A stretch of 64,000 nt of DNA from Sanderia malayensis. Lineage: Eukaryota > Cnidaria > Scyphozoa > Semaeostomeae > Pelagiidae. The stretch is from positions 1,488,001 to 1,552,000 of the forward strand of contig RQOL01000618.1 in the NCBI GenBank assembly GCA_013076295.1, read 5' to 3'. Under the pieces are notes generated by a model. It had not been told where the DNA came from. It did no database searches and worked only from the letters and a program-made list of their open reading frames with translations. Positions 1 through 9,654 of this stretch are shown here, one piece after another. The translations under genes were made by a program, and so were the position numbers. Numbering within the stretch: the stretch's first letter is position 1; the number at the start of each line of letters is the position of its first letter.

Positions 1-3000
1 TTCCGTACTCGTACTTTGTAGTAACACCGTATTTATCGAGCCAAGGCCATGATATCTCCTATCTGGTGCAGCAGCCCTATTATGAACAGCTTTTCGAGGA
101 CAGGAATGTGTCTCATTTCATTCAGTTCTCAGATCGTTACACATCGTTCTTAACCTGCGCCACCATTGAAATTAAGCCCGTTCCTTGTGCTCCAGGTTTC
201 GTCTACAGCAAGGTACGAAAGACGTGTGTCTGTAATGCAGATGGTAACATAATTAAAAGGTCAGTAACGCTTGTAAAAGAGGCAAACTTTAAAAGAGGCC
301 ACTAGCTTCTCTTATATTAGAGTTATTCTAATTTTACTCCCCTTTCAATGCAATCTATTGATGGCAATAGCCAAATTTCTCTGATGACTTTGCTAGCCTT
401 AATTTTTTCTGGTAGCTAGACATGTCTGCGTCTGCTGGTATACTGGGCTAATTTTACCATTGAGTCTCAGTGTTCATAACCAAATTAATTTTACCATTTA
501 TTCCTATGCAAGGAGCAAGGACACCAGCAATATAATTTTTTCCTGCGTTTTTACCAAGATTAATTTGTAGAGCTTTCCATTGCTTATGCTCTTGTCATTA
601 ATTCTTATTCTCTATTTAGATGCATTGGCACTTCAGTGTTGGTCAAGCAAGACTACTGGGTCGTACCGCGTCCGGACAGTAATGAACTAATCACGATGCG
701 TTGCCCGTTCGGCTATTGCAAATGCAACCAGACCCGGGACCAACTAAACGGATGCGTGTACGATTACAAACACCCGAATCGACAATGCGAGGACGGGCGT
801 ACCGGCACGTTGTGCGGTTCGTGCGAGAAGGGTCGTGGATTATCACTGCACTGGGGTAAATGCGTGCCCTGTGACACGAAAATGAAAAGCGTAATAATCC
901 TGACGATCGTGGTCGTGGTTGTGTTGTTGATTGCCGTGTTAATCGTGTACTTGAACCCGAACTTCTCAACGAAGCTGCGCGGACCGACGTTCTACTTGCA
1001 AATCCTGCCGTACGTGTTTTCCAACGACCGCGCGGTATTTTACAGCATGGTACGTCAAATCGCATCGTTCGCGGCTCTCGGCGGCGCGGCTGGTCTGCCG
1101 TTTGACGGCTGCCTGAGTGAGAGCATGGACCAGTTAGACGTGAATGCGTTGTCCTATTTGTTCCCGGCCGCTGTTCTGCTTGTTCTTCTCGCCGTGTATG
1201 TCTTGGATCGCTTCTACGTTTTGAATTTCACGCGAGACTCGCCGTTTGAAGCCTTCTGGATACTGCTCGTTGGAACATATGTTTTCTTCAGTGAAACGTC
1301 GCTCATATTCTATTACTGCGTGCCCGTAGGAAAGGGTGGTAAGTACAAATGTTTGCCATGATCTAATTCTTCTCAATCAGACCTAATGCATCGATATTAT
1401 CGAGCAAAGGGCGAGAAATGCATCATCCCCCTCGTTGTTTAATTGCATTGCTCAACTCTTCTCTTGTTTTGAAGCATCTAGCAATTCAATTCAATAATCA
1501 TCGTATTGAATTGAATTGGAAAACAGCGAAGGTCGATGTATTAGGTATCGAGTGCTTGGTGCAAAATTACAGCTAAAGCCCTAATACATTCTGGCACGAC
1601 GTCTAAATGGAAGAGGTGTGCCAGCGCGCGCTAGTGCTGTGCCAGAGAAGCGCAGGCGCTGGCACAACGTTTGAACCAGGCCTAAATCGGGTACACTTGT
1701 TAGCGTTCTTTTGAAAAACTGTAAAACCTGATGATGGCGACTTTATGTTTCAGGTGAAGTTGTGTTTTTCTACGATGGATCAGTACGGTGTTACAACGGA
1801 AGGCATTTACTCATGATTCTTGCTTCGTCAGTCGTTATGCTGTGTTTTGTCATCCTCCCACCTTTATTGGTTGTTCTCATGTGTTTTGGCATTGTCACTG
1901 TTCCTCTTCAAGTTGTTGATGCTCTGACGAAAGGACTTCGGTAAATAGCTTGAATACTTTTTTCAATTTTTCAAAAGTTGTCTCAAAGGTCAATTGAATT
2001 TTCGGTTGGAACTTATTTGTGACACTCATAGCTTGCATTGCAGTGTTGAAGCCTACCTTCTACATACCAAATTGTTACCTTTCATACGTACACGTTTTTT
2101 TTTATAAGAAACCTGGCTCAAGGCCTAGTAGTAAAAGTTTCTTAATTTTTAGCCACATTTTAGTTCTAAAAAAAGTTTCTTAAAAGTTTCTTAATTTAAT
2201 GAAAAAAGTTGCAGTAAAAACGAAGAAAAAACGTGGATGTAGCAAAATATTAGATTTTTCGAAAAGAAAAATCGTCAATGCGAAAAATCGTCATGTGGAC
2301 CGACAATGTTATTCTTTTGCACATAAAACACACTTACTGTAGTTGAAATTTGTTGAATCCGTAAAGGAAAAACGTGGTTTCGAAATTTCTAACGTTTCTT
2401 AAATATTTCCTTGTAGTTCTAAAAGTTTCTTGAATTTTAGGGCGTCTAGATCTAGGTTTCTTATAAACCGGTTTTTTATAAAAGAAAGACGTGTATCGCT
2501 TGTGCAGAAATTAAGTGTATCAAGATGTATTTTGCTGTGTTTTCAGAGAGCCTGTGCGTTGGTGGTGGTCAATTGATTTGATCAGAAGACAGGTTTACGT
2601 GGCCGTGTATGTTTTCATCCCTTATGAAACGATGAAAAAAGTAAGGTTTCCTCTTACTTAAATTTCATTTTGCGATTGTTTGGCAATATATGAGCCATGC
2701 TTTTAAAATAATTATAATATTAATTATAATATTTCTGCTTTCAGGTTTGTTTTATTGTCGTGTCGATATTTTTCTTGGCGTTGCATGCCGAATGCCAGCC
2801 GTACAAATCTAAATTTTCAAACGTCAGCGAGACATTTTTGCTTTTTTCCATTTCCATGTTGGCCACGCTACAGTTGGTGGATGCGGAAGAATCCAAATCT
2901 TACTCATCAGCTGTTTTCATGGTAACGTTTCTTTATATTTTTTTCTTGTTTTCCTTCATGGTCATCCAGTTTTTTCGGCGAAGGCTGATGAAAATGCGAA

Positions 3001-3068
3001 TTGCCAAGACCAGGTTCAGAGAACTGGACGTGGACGGCGCGCAAAATCACAATGGCGCGAAACAGTAA
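1..3068 (+). CDS. Multi-pass membrane protein with Cys-rich extracellular module, 3' part
   Basis: This is the C-terminal part of a gene that begins before the window. Exons are 1-259 (reading frame from base 3), 620-1338, 1754-1940, 2547-2640 and 2745-3068, joined by GT-AG introns with matching phases; about 526 residues are visible. Early residues carry scattered Cys (PCAPGF, KTCVCN). Exon 2 has a compact module (GRTGTLCGSCEKGRG, then KCVPC) directly before a strong transmembrane segment. At least six hydrophobic segments follow, and the tail is basic and cytosolic-looking. The module C-x2-C before several membrane spans resembles the end of large uncharacterised receptor-like proteins of cnidarians, placozoans and sponges, whose N-terminal part is often a beta-helix. 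That comparison is from memory. The function, adhesion or sensing, is unknown. A polyadenylation signal AATAAA lies at 3449-3454. Confidence 0.75.
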
Positions 3069-3477
3069 AAGCCTATCACACCAGAACATGTCAACAAACA
3101 AATGTGAGGATTTGAATACTTTATGTACCAGCCAGTGTGCAAGGCCGTCGGAACATTTTTGATATTGGGGGCTGCGAGCATATATGGGGGGTCTTGGGGC
3201 GCTCCCGGGGGAAACGTTTGGGACCAAGCTTGTTTATTATTGTAAAATGCCCCAGTTGTATAATTTACAGTATTTAATTGTTAAAGACATGACTATATTT
3301 TGGTGTCTGTTTGGAAAAATTTATAGATAGAGGTTAATGGAAACTTGCGAATTATTGGGGGCTTATACCCCCCCCCCCAGCTCTCCAGTTCCCATGGGCT
3401 TTGTATGCGTTGCAACTCTTTGTCTATTTTCTTATAGCTTTTTAATATAATAAAACGAATAATAGAAGGGTTCTCTT
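3069..3477. other. 3' UTR/intergenic with G-rich, weakly inverted ends
   Basis: No gene is seen. The stretch 3142-3233 is G-rich (runs of GGGGG) and 3355-3381 has a C-run. AAGGCCGTCGGAAC near 3139 and GTTCCCATGGGCTT near 3389 are imperfectly inverted, which suggests a decayed DNA transposon. The evidence is too weak to name a family. Confidence 0.3.
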
Positions 3478-4419
3478 ATGTAGTGTTGATAAAATTTAAT
3501 GCAATTCGCTGAGCCTCAATACCAACAAATATTTTAAAATTCATTTGAGGAAGACAATTTAAGAATGTGGTGGATCGGTGGAAATATTTTCCTGAATTAC
3601 TTCTCCAATATAAACGTCTTTTATACTTTTTTACTTTTTTGTTTTAAGTGGTATATAGACCTTTAAAAGGTGTATACCGAATTATATATTTTAAATGATT
3701 CTCAAAGCGATATTTCGTGATTACATGTCAACTCATATGACCTCTGGATAGTTCTTTTTCTACCACCTAACCTGTTTTGTTGAACGCCCATCTTTAAAGG
3801 ACTACTCTCACCACATTTCTTTATTTCATCTCTGGTTAGTTTTTGAAGTAAAAACAGGTACTGCAGTTTTTAAATTTCGAAATTCAGAGTTGAACGGGTT
3901 GTTTTAACCACAGTTTTTGTTTTGTTTGATCAGCGACCCGCGTGTTCTTTATATCAAATGTTTTGAAGCATTGTTCTTAAATCGCTTCTTAAACTGTGTA
4001 TAGTTACATTGTTCAAAGCAAGCCAGCATTGCGAAACCGCAAAGAGCAGGTCTGGTATCTGGTTTGTGAGCAATAAAATTGAACTTCTGTTCACTGGTGT
4101 GTTGTTGTTGTCAATGAAATATCCAGATCTGTATTAAATTTTAGTCTAAAGCTTTAATACAGTTTCGCATTACGAGACTGTGCAAAGATTTTTTTTTGAT
4201 ATTCAAGAGCATTTTCGAATCGAACTGATATTGTGAAATCGTCTTCAATTCGTTTACTTTGAACACAAAGGCCAGGCCGTGGGAGGAATGTATCGAACAA
4301 ATTTCAGTTTGGGAAAGATGAGAATCAGGAAGATTCCAGCTATGGCTGGCCTAGTTGTGGTTGCCTTATTCCTTGTTGGCGGTGGTATAAACCTTTAAAT
4401 GGTGTATACCGAATTATAT
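3478..4419 (+). repeat. Upstream copy of a tandem duplication (promoter plus signal-peptide exon of the LU gene)
   Basis: This stretch aligns closely with 4735-5520. Shared landmarks include the segment starting GCAATTCGCTGAGCC (3500 and 4757), the TATACCGAATTATATA box, CAAATGTTTTGAAGCATTG, and the leader up to the signal peptide. The copies differ by small indels and substitutions. Similarity stops right after the signal-peptide codons. There the first copy runs into another instance of the GGTGTATACCGAATTATATA module instead of the LU domains. The unit is therefore about 0.9 kb, repeated head to tail. Confidence 0.8.
4288..4398 (+). pseudogene. Truncated LU-gene copy: signal peptide only
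   Basis: This 36-codon open frame is nearly identical to the first codons of the LU gene at 5422 (MYRTNFSLGKMRIRKIPAM, then a hydrophobic core). It stops after GGGINL because it joins the repeated TATACCGAATTATATA module. None of the ten cysteines of the mature domain is encoded. I read it as a partial duplicate whose promoter and leader may still be transcribed. It could also be an unusual upstream exon, but no donor site follows the signal peptide. Confidence 0.75.
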
Positions 4420-4420
4420 A

Positions 4421-4732
4421 CCGTATTTCCTTGTAAATGCCCCGGGGCGTTTACCAATCTCGGCACTTTTTGGGGGGCGCCTAATCGAAGGGGGCCATTA
4501 TTCGAGGGGGGCGTTTATTAGACAGTACAAGATCACAGGCTCTGTCATTGGGTCAAGAAAGAAAGAAAATGGTTTAGTTGAGCCTTGCTTTATCGAGCAA
4601 CAACGTAGAAAATGAAAGTCGCCATGGTTTAGCACAAAGAGGGGGCGCTTAATCGAGGGGGGGCGTTTATTGCACCAGCTGGCAGCATAAGGGGGCGTTT
4701 ATTCGAGGGGGCGTTTAATCGAGGAAATACGG
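4421..4732. mobile_element. MITE with CCGTATTTCCT terminal inverted repeats, TA target duplication
   Basis: The left end is CCGTATTTCCT (4421-4431) and the right end AGGAAATACGG (4722-4732), a perfect 11-bp TIR. TA flanks both ends (4419-4420, 4733-4734). Subterminal copies of GGGGGCGTTTATTCGAG-like and GGCGCTTAATCGAG-like motifs repeat on both sides. There is no coding capacity. It sits inside the tandem duplication of the LU promoter, so it arrived after or during that event. A TA duplication suits the Tc1/mariner-pogo superfamily; the family is not assigned. Confidence 0.8.
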
Positions 4733-5421
4733 TATGTAGTCTTTATGAAATTTAATGCAATTCGCTGAGCCCCAATGCCAACAAATATTTTCAGTTGAGG
4801 AAGACAATTTAAGAATGTGGTCGATCGGTGGAAATATTTCGGTGGAAATATTTCTTCTCCAATATAAAGGTCTTTCTATACTTTTGCTTTTTTTTGTTTG
4901 TGATATATTTAAAAGGTGTATACCGAATTATATATCTTAAATGATTCGCAAAGCTGTTCGTGATTGCATGTCACCTCGTATGACCTCTGGAGTTCTTTTT
5001 CTACCACCTGACCTGTTTTGTTGAACGGCCGTCTTTTAAGTCCTAAGTTGAACCGGTAGTGTTGGTTTTGTTAGATCAGCGACCCGCGTGTTCGTCATAT
5101 CAAATGTTTTGAAGCATTGTTCTTAAATCGCTTAATACCGTGTACAGTTACATTGCTCAAAGCATGCCTGCATTGCGAACCGCATAGAGCAGGTCTGGTA
5201 TCTGGTTTGTGAGCAATAAAATTGAACTTCTCTTCACTGGTGTGTTGTCAGTGAAATATCCAGATCTGTATTAAATTTTAGTCTAAGCTTTAATACAGTT
5301 TCGCATTACAAAACTGTGCAAAGATTTTTTTCTATATTCAAGAGCAATTTGAATCGAACTGAAATTTTGAAATTGTCTTCAATTCGTTTACTTCGAACAC
5401 AAAGGCCAGGCCGTGGGAGGA

Positions 5422-6159
5422 ATGTATCGAACAAATTTCAGTTTGGGAAAGATGAGAATCAGGAAGATTCCAGCTATGGTTGGCCTTGTTGTTGTTGCCT
5501 TATTCCTTGTTGGCATTGGCCGTGTGGCAGCATTTAAATGCAGAGATGGAATGGAAAGCCCTATTGCCTATGTATACAGAGAGAGGAAAACTTGCGGCAT
5601 CAACCAGACGGCATGTTTTCAATCACTCAATTGTAAGCGCTCATATAGCACTGTGTGGAAGGATTGGGCGTGGACATGCTTCGACCCGAAAGATTGCAAG
5701 AAGCACGCGGACGGCAACAGCTATGCGTACTACAACGGCATCCGTGGCATTTGCTGCTTCACAGACAACTGCAATGCGTACAAGTTGAACAACTGCACTG
5801 GAGATCCGAAACACGAGTGTCGCATTGGCATTGAAAACAGCGCTGGCTCTTCTTTTTACGACGCCAACACATGTGATGGGAATCAAAATCAAACGAGCTG
5901 CTTCCAGTCTCTCGATTGCAAAAAAGTCGCCGACACAACATTCTATACTTTCGAGTGGAGCTGCATGGATCCAAGCAAATGCAAGCGAGGCAGTGATGGC
6001 AAAAGCTACGCTTACCACAACAAAGTCAAAGGCATTTGTTGTGACACGAGCAACTGCAATGCCTACAAACATGATAAGTGCGCAAGTAAAGCTACAAACA
6101 CGGGATTGGCAAAGCAATTCGCCCTCATTCCAGCTGTTCTACTTGCCCTATTCTATTGA
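5422..6159 (+). CDS. Secreted/GPI-anchored protein with two LU (Ly6/uPAR-like) domains, intronless
   Basis: The 245-residue single-exon product starts with MYRTNFSLGK and has a signal peptide to about residue 36. In-frame Met11 and Met19 could also start it and would give a shorter leader. LU domain 1 spans about 37-125 and domain 2 about 128-220. Each has ten cysteines in the order C, TC, AC-F, C, W-[TS]-C, C, CC, NCN, C. Each domain has the diagnostic CC-x4-CN end (CCFTDNCN, CCDTSNCN). The C-terminus (about 20 residues) is hydrophobic after a small-residue stretch, as expected for GPI attachment. LU proteins act at the cell surface or outside the cell in adhesion, receptor modulation or immunity; the role here is unknown. 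The family fold is shared with snake three-finger toxins, but the predicted GPI tail argues for a membrane protein. Confidence 0.85.
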   Translation: MYRTNFSLGKMRIRKIPAMVGLVVVALFLVGIGRVAAFKCRDGMESPIAYVYRERKTCGINQTACFQSLNCKRSYSTVWKDWAWTCFDPKDCKKHADGNSYAYYNGIRGICCFTDNCNAYKLNNCTGDPKHECRIGIENSAGSSFYDANTCDGNQNQTSCFQSLDCKKVADTTFYTFEWSCMDPSKCKRGSDGKSYAYHNKVKGICCDTSNCNAYKHDKCASKATNTGLAKQFALIPAVLLALFY

Positions 6160-6699
6160 TTCATCACAATGGATATGACACTCTAACTATTATCATATAA
6201 TCAGTTTTTTTTTAATGTTATTAGTTTTTAGATGCAATTTATGTTTACATTTTTGTTTAGTTTTCTCTGCACTCGATTCATATCACTACGGATAGTAGAT
6301 CCAGACTGATCGGATAGAGGTGCTCCTTTGTTTACCTAGGCCATCCGTTCTCTTGTGCTGTATTATTCAACATGATTGTAATTTGTAATGTTGATTTATT
6401 TGTTATTATAATCATTGGATGAATTGCGAAGACAAATGTATTCGAAACGAGGTTCAAGAAACCTTCAGTCGGAAGTTTTGGGAGACAACAAAATCAGACA
6501 GTCAACGAATAATCCAAGGAAACAATGTTTTATTTTGTTTTTATACCGCCTATGTACTTTGTGGTTTGTCTGCGTGTATCCTTTTTCTGTTGCCTGCTGT
6601 GCATCGGCGTTGTATCGTTGTATTCTCCGCTTTGCTCCATCCTCATCTATCTATCTACTCTCTGAAGAAACTGACGAATAGCTCTCGGAATAACTAACC
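6160..6699. other. LU-gene intergenic and 5' leader of next LU gene
   Basis: No second gene is seen. Bases 6620-6699 (CGCTTTGCTCCATC, then CTCTGAAGAAACTGAC) match the leader of the LU gene at 9226, so the promoter-proximal region was duplicated together with the coding part. Confidence 0.5.
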
Positions 6700-7125
6700 A
6701 TGCATCAAAGTCTTATCATTCTCCTGCTTGTCTCTTGTGGACTATATGGTGCCATGGCTATAACATGCTTGTTTGGCGTGAACGATGGAATCAGCTATCG
6801 CACATGCAGCGGCAACAAGACCGCATGCTTCCAGGCGAAAGAATGCACGACAATTGGTAAAGAGGACTTCATAACCTACCACTGGAGTTGTATCAATCCG
6901 AATGATTGCAAGAATGGTAGTGATGGGACGTTCTATGCACAACACAACATTTTCGGCCTATCCTCCAAAGTCAGAGGTATTTGTTGCTTCAAAAACAATT
7001 GCAATGTGAACAAAACTGCAGACTGCACGCAAGGCAAACTTCACAGCAATGCCAAGGCGGTATCAGCAACGACTCACGTTACAGTAGCAGCAGTTGTTGC
7101 CAGTTTCATGGCTTTTTATATTTAA
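6700..7125 (+). CDS. Single-LU-domain secreted/GPI-anchored protein, intronless
   Basis: A 141-residue single-exon product. The start MHQSLIILLLV opens a signal peptide of about 20 residues ending at AMA. The mature chain begins ITCLFG. It has the same ten-cysteine order as the other cluster members and ends the domain with CCFKNNCN. The last Cys is in the segment TADCTQG, followed by a linker and a hydrophobic tail (THVTVAAVVASFMAFYI), a likely GPI signal. The leader and signal peptide are nearly identical to the gene at 9226, while the mature domains have diverged more. That pattern fits tandem duplicates with faster change in the exposed domain. The ligand is unknown. Confidence 0.85.
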   Translation: MHQSLIILLLVSCGLYGAMAITCLFGVNDGISYRTCSGNKTACFQAKECTTIGKEDFITYHWSCINPNDCKNGSDGTFYAQHNIFGLSSKVRGICCFKNNCNVNKTADCTQGKLHSNAKAVSATTHVTVAAVVASFMAFYI

Positions 7126-7890
7126 TCATGGACAATTCTAAGAACAATCTATCTATTACTTTTTAGCAACTAACTTTTCTTGTTAACTCACAGTTTGTCA
7201 GGAGGGCACTTTTTTTTGCAAATTCTGCAAATTCTACTAATAGGATTTGAGTGTAATGTGATTCTTCCTTGTTGGTTTGAATTCTTTTCAAGTTATTTGG
7301 GATGGTTTTCTTTCTTTTTGACTTGTGTGAACAAGCTGTATCATTGTAAAGGAATGCACTTATTGCGCATGCTCATTGCAAAAATTTCCCAGGATGCATC
7401 AGAAAAAAGGAAGATACAATGCACTAAGTGAATTTTATGTTTGCCATCGTTTTCCTTTGCGTGTTCACATGGAAAGGTCGTTTTGTCATCTGGCAGGTGC
7501 TATTTGTCGTGTGCTTGTCTTTGTTGGACTTTGAACGATTTTTAACATCACGCAACGAGGAAGTCGACGGTTGAAAAAGCAAAGGGGTGTTCCGGTTAAT
7601 AACGATAGATGATCTTAGCTATATCCTATCTTTATGATGACATGATAGTGTCATAGAGATAGGATATCAGGTATAATAGAATATTTATCTATCATAATCT
7701 AGGATATTATCCGTGTATCGTATCTCGCTTGGCCTATTTTAGAGTGGTCTTAGCCACTAATTGTGGTCTTGGAAATTTTATTGGTGGTCTTGGAAAAAAA
7801 ACTGGTGGGAAGAAACGGGAAAACTTAAAGAACTGGGTTCCAAGAACACTGGTCGCCTTTCATTGCCTCGTCACTTCACTTGCCCGAATC

Positions 7891-7922
7891 GTAGCTGCGA
7901 AGCCCCATAGCTTCGCAGCTAC
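7891..7922. repeat. Perfect inverted repeat, 12-bp arms
   Basis: GTAGCTGCGAAG and CTTCGCAGCTAC flank an 8-base loop (CCCCATAG). The arms are exact. It may be a remnant of a palindromic element; no terminator or RNA role can be claimed. Confidence 0.6.
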
Positions 7923-8514
7923 GCCCCATTAAGTTTAGCGCCTTACTAGCTTTTGCAAAAATTTGTCACCTGGCACGATCCAAAACAACTTGTATTTGTC
8001 ACAAAGCATTGCGATTTGGAAACTTTTGGCTCGTCACAAACAGCCCTTGTTCTCAATGCCAAATACAGAAGGGATAGGTTGCCTGAAAAGGTAAACAGCA
8101 AGAATGGGTCTTTTGAGGGTTTTCAAGAAGCCCCCATCGTCAAAGAGCAACAGAAACTTGTACTAACGAAAAAAGACAAAAGGGATGTGAAATTTTACTT
8201 GGTTAAAACATAAAAATTTAGCGTGGCATCATTTCCCGCAACTAAAGGGCGTGGTTCTTCAACATTTTCAGGGAAAAGCCCTTTTCCTGTTATTTGTTCC
8301 TCTTGGCTGTTTCCCAAAGCAAAGCAAGGGTGGGTTAAGACTAGTTCCAGGCTGAAAATCAACATTTTTTAAGGATATTAAGCCTCGGCAAAAAGTTACC
8401 ATTCAGATAAAAAATTGTGTGTAATCAATACACAAAAATATTACTTAGACCTCAAACTACCCTTTTTTATAGGAACGTGCTTTAGAAGAAACTATTACTA
8501 GCAAATAATCATTA

Positions 8515-8697
8515 GGGAAAGTCATCTGGGCTTTGTCGTGAAACACATACGTTTGTTTTATAAGAAATTAATTTTAAAACTCCTGACAAAGAGACTTGAA
8601 ATGTGAAATTGCTAAGAATGTTTGAGTACTGCTCTGAAGATCACTTTCTTACAAAAGAGACGTATGTTTTTTACGACAAAGCCCAGATGGCTTTCCC
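8515..8697. mobile_element. 183-bp MITE with ~38-bp terminal inverted repeats
   Basis: The left end begins GGGAAAGTCATCTGGGCTTT and the right end, read on the other strand, GGGAAAGCCATCTGGGCTTT. Pairing continues through TGTCGT to ACATACGT. The central 100 bases are AT-rich and non-coding. The target duplication is not clear (flanks ATTA and AAAT), so the superfamily is not assigned. Confidence 0.75.
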
Positions 8698-9225
8698 AAA
8701 TTTTTATTTAAAATTATATTTAATTATAAAAATTGTCATTATATTTCAGTTTTATAAATAAACTTTGCAAACGGGTCTCTTTTATATACACGACGCATAT
8801 GTCTTGCCAAGATATAATTGAATTTTATCGTGTATTATTTATGCGTGTTTAATAAACTTGTTTTACGTTTATTAAACACGTTTCATTCGTTGTTCACGCT
8901 GGAATCTTGTCATTGTTATTGAAATTATTTTCACCCGGCCGTTGGTCAAGTTAGTCGTTGTGGCAGCTGTCCATGGTTTAAGTTCTCGGCCCATATTTAA
9001 AAAAAGCATTCATGGAACTAAGAAATGTTAATGAATAATGAATAATGAAACGATCCTTTATTCTGTGCGTGTATTTCTCTGCGTTTTGTGCGTCTGGGTG
9101 TGTCTTTCTTGCTCTGCGTTTTGTGCGTCGGTCGATTCTTGTTTCAGTTGCAGTTGCGTCGTATCGAGTTCTTCGCTTTGCTCCATCTTCATCTACTCTC
9201 TGAAGAAACTGACAAACAACTAACC

Positions 9226-9654
9226 ATGCATCAAAGTCTTATCATTCTCTTGCTTGTCTTTTGTGGACTATATGGTGCCGCGGCTATAAAATGCAGAGTT
9301 GGCGTAATTAATTTTGTTGGTAGCGTAATTAGAGATCGCACATGCCCTAGCGGCAAAACTGCATGCTACCAGTCGAAAGAGTGTAATACAGTTGGAGATA
9401 AGAAGCTCATAAGTTACAAGTATGGTTGTATCAGTGCAAAAGAATGCAAGAACTCCACTGATGGTAAGAGCTTTGCAAACGTTGGTAATAGTTCCATTTC
9501 CACTGGAGCCAAAGCTGCCTGTTGCTTCACTGATAATTGCAACGCGAACAAAATGAAGGAGTGTACGGTTGGAGGCGATGGCAGAGCCACATCAGCAGCA
9601 CTACACGTCACAGTGGCAGCAGTTATTGCCTGGTTTATTGGCTCCCTTATTTAA
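9226..9654 (+). CDS. Single-LU-domain secreted/GPI-anchored protein, intronless
   Basis: A 142-residue single-exon product starting at the ATG in CTAACCATGCATC. The frame is open upstream to 9088, but the first ATG matches the start of its paralogue at 6700, so that start was chosen. The signal peptide runs to about residue 20 (GAAA), and the mature chain begins IKCRVG. It has ten cysteines in the cluster's order and a CCFTDNCN end, with the final Cys in MKECTVG. The hydrophobic tail HVTVAAVIAWFIGSLI looks like a GPI signal. The signal peptide and 5' leader are almost identical to those of the gene at 6700, which points to a recent tandem duplication. Confidence 0.85.
   Translation: MHQSLIILLLVFCGLYGAAAIKCRVGVINFVGSVIRDRTCPSGKTACYQSKECNTVGDKKLISYKYGCISAKECKNSTDGKSFANVGNSSISTGAKAACCFTDNCNANKMKECTVGGDGRATSAALHVTVAAVIAWFIGSLI

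Larger units (their letters stand above)
7126..9225. other. Intergenic region between LU genes
   Basis: No convincing gene is seen in about 2.1 kb. It holds an imperfect inverted repeat at 7621-7667, a perfect 12-bp-arm hairpin at 7891-7922, a MITE at 8515-8697, and the leader of the next LU gene near 9170-9225. The short open frames lack domain features and splice support. Confidence 0.5.

Noticed and set aside
3127..3400. Complete hAT-type element
   Set aside because: Ends pair at only about 9-10 of 14 positions and no target duplication was found; left as a possible decayed remnant.
5641..6117. 158-codon minus-strand frame over the two-domain LU gene
   Set aside because: Antisense shadow of a real, cysteine-patterned coding region.
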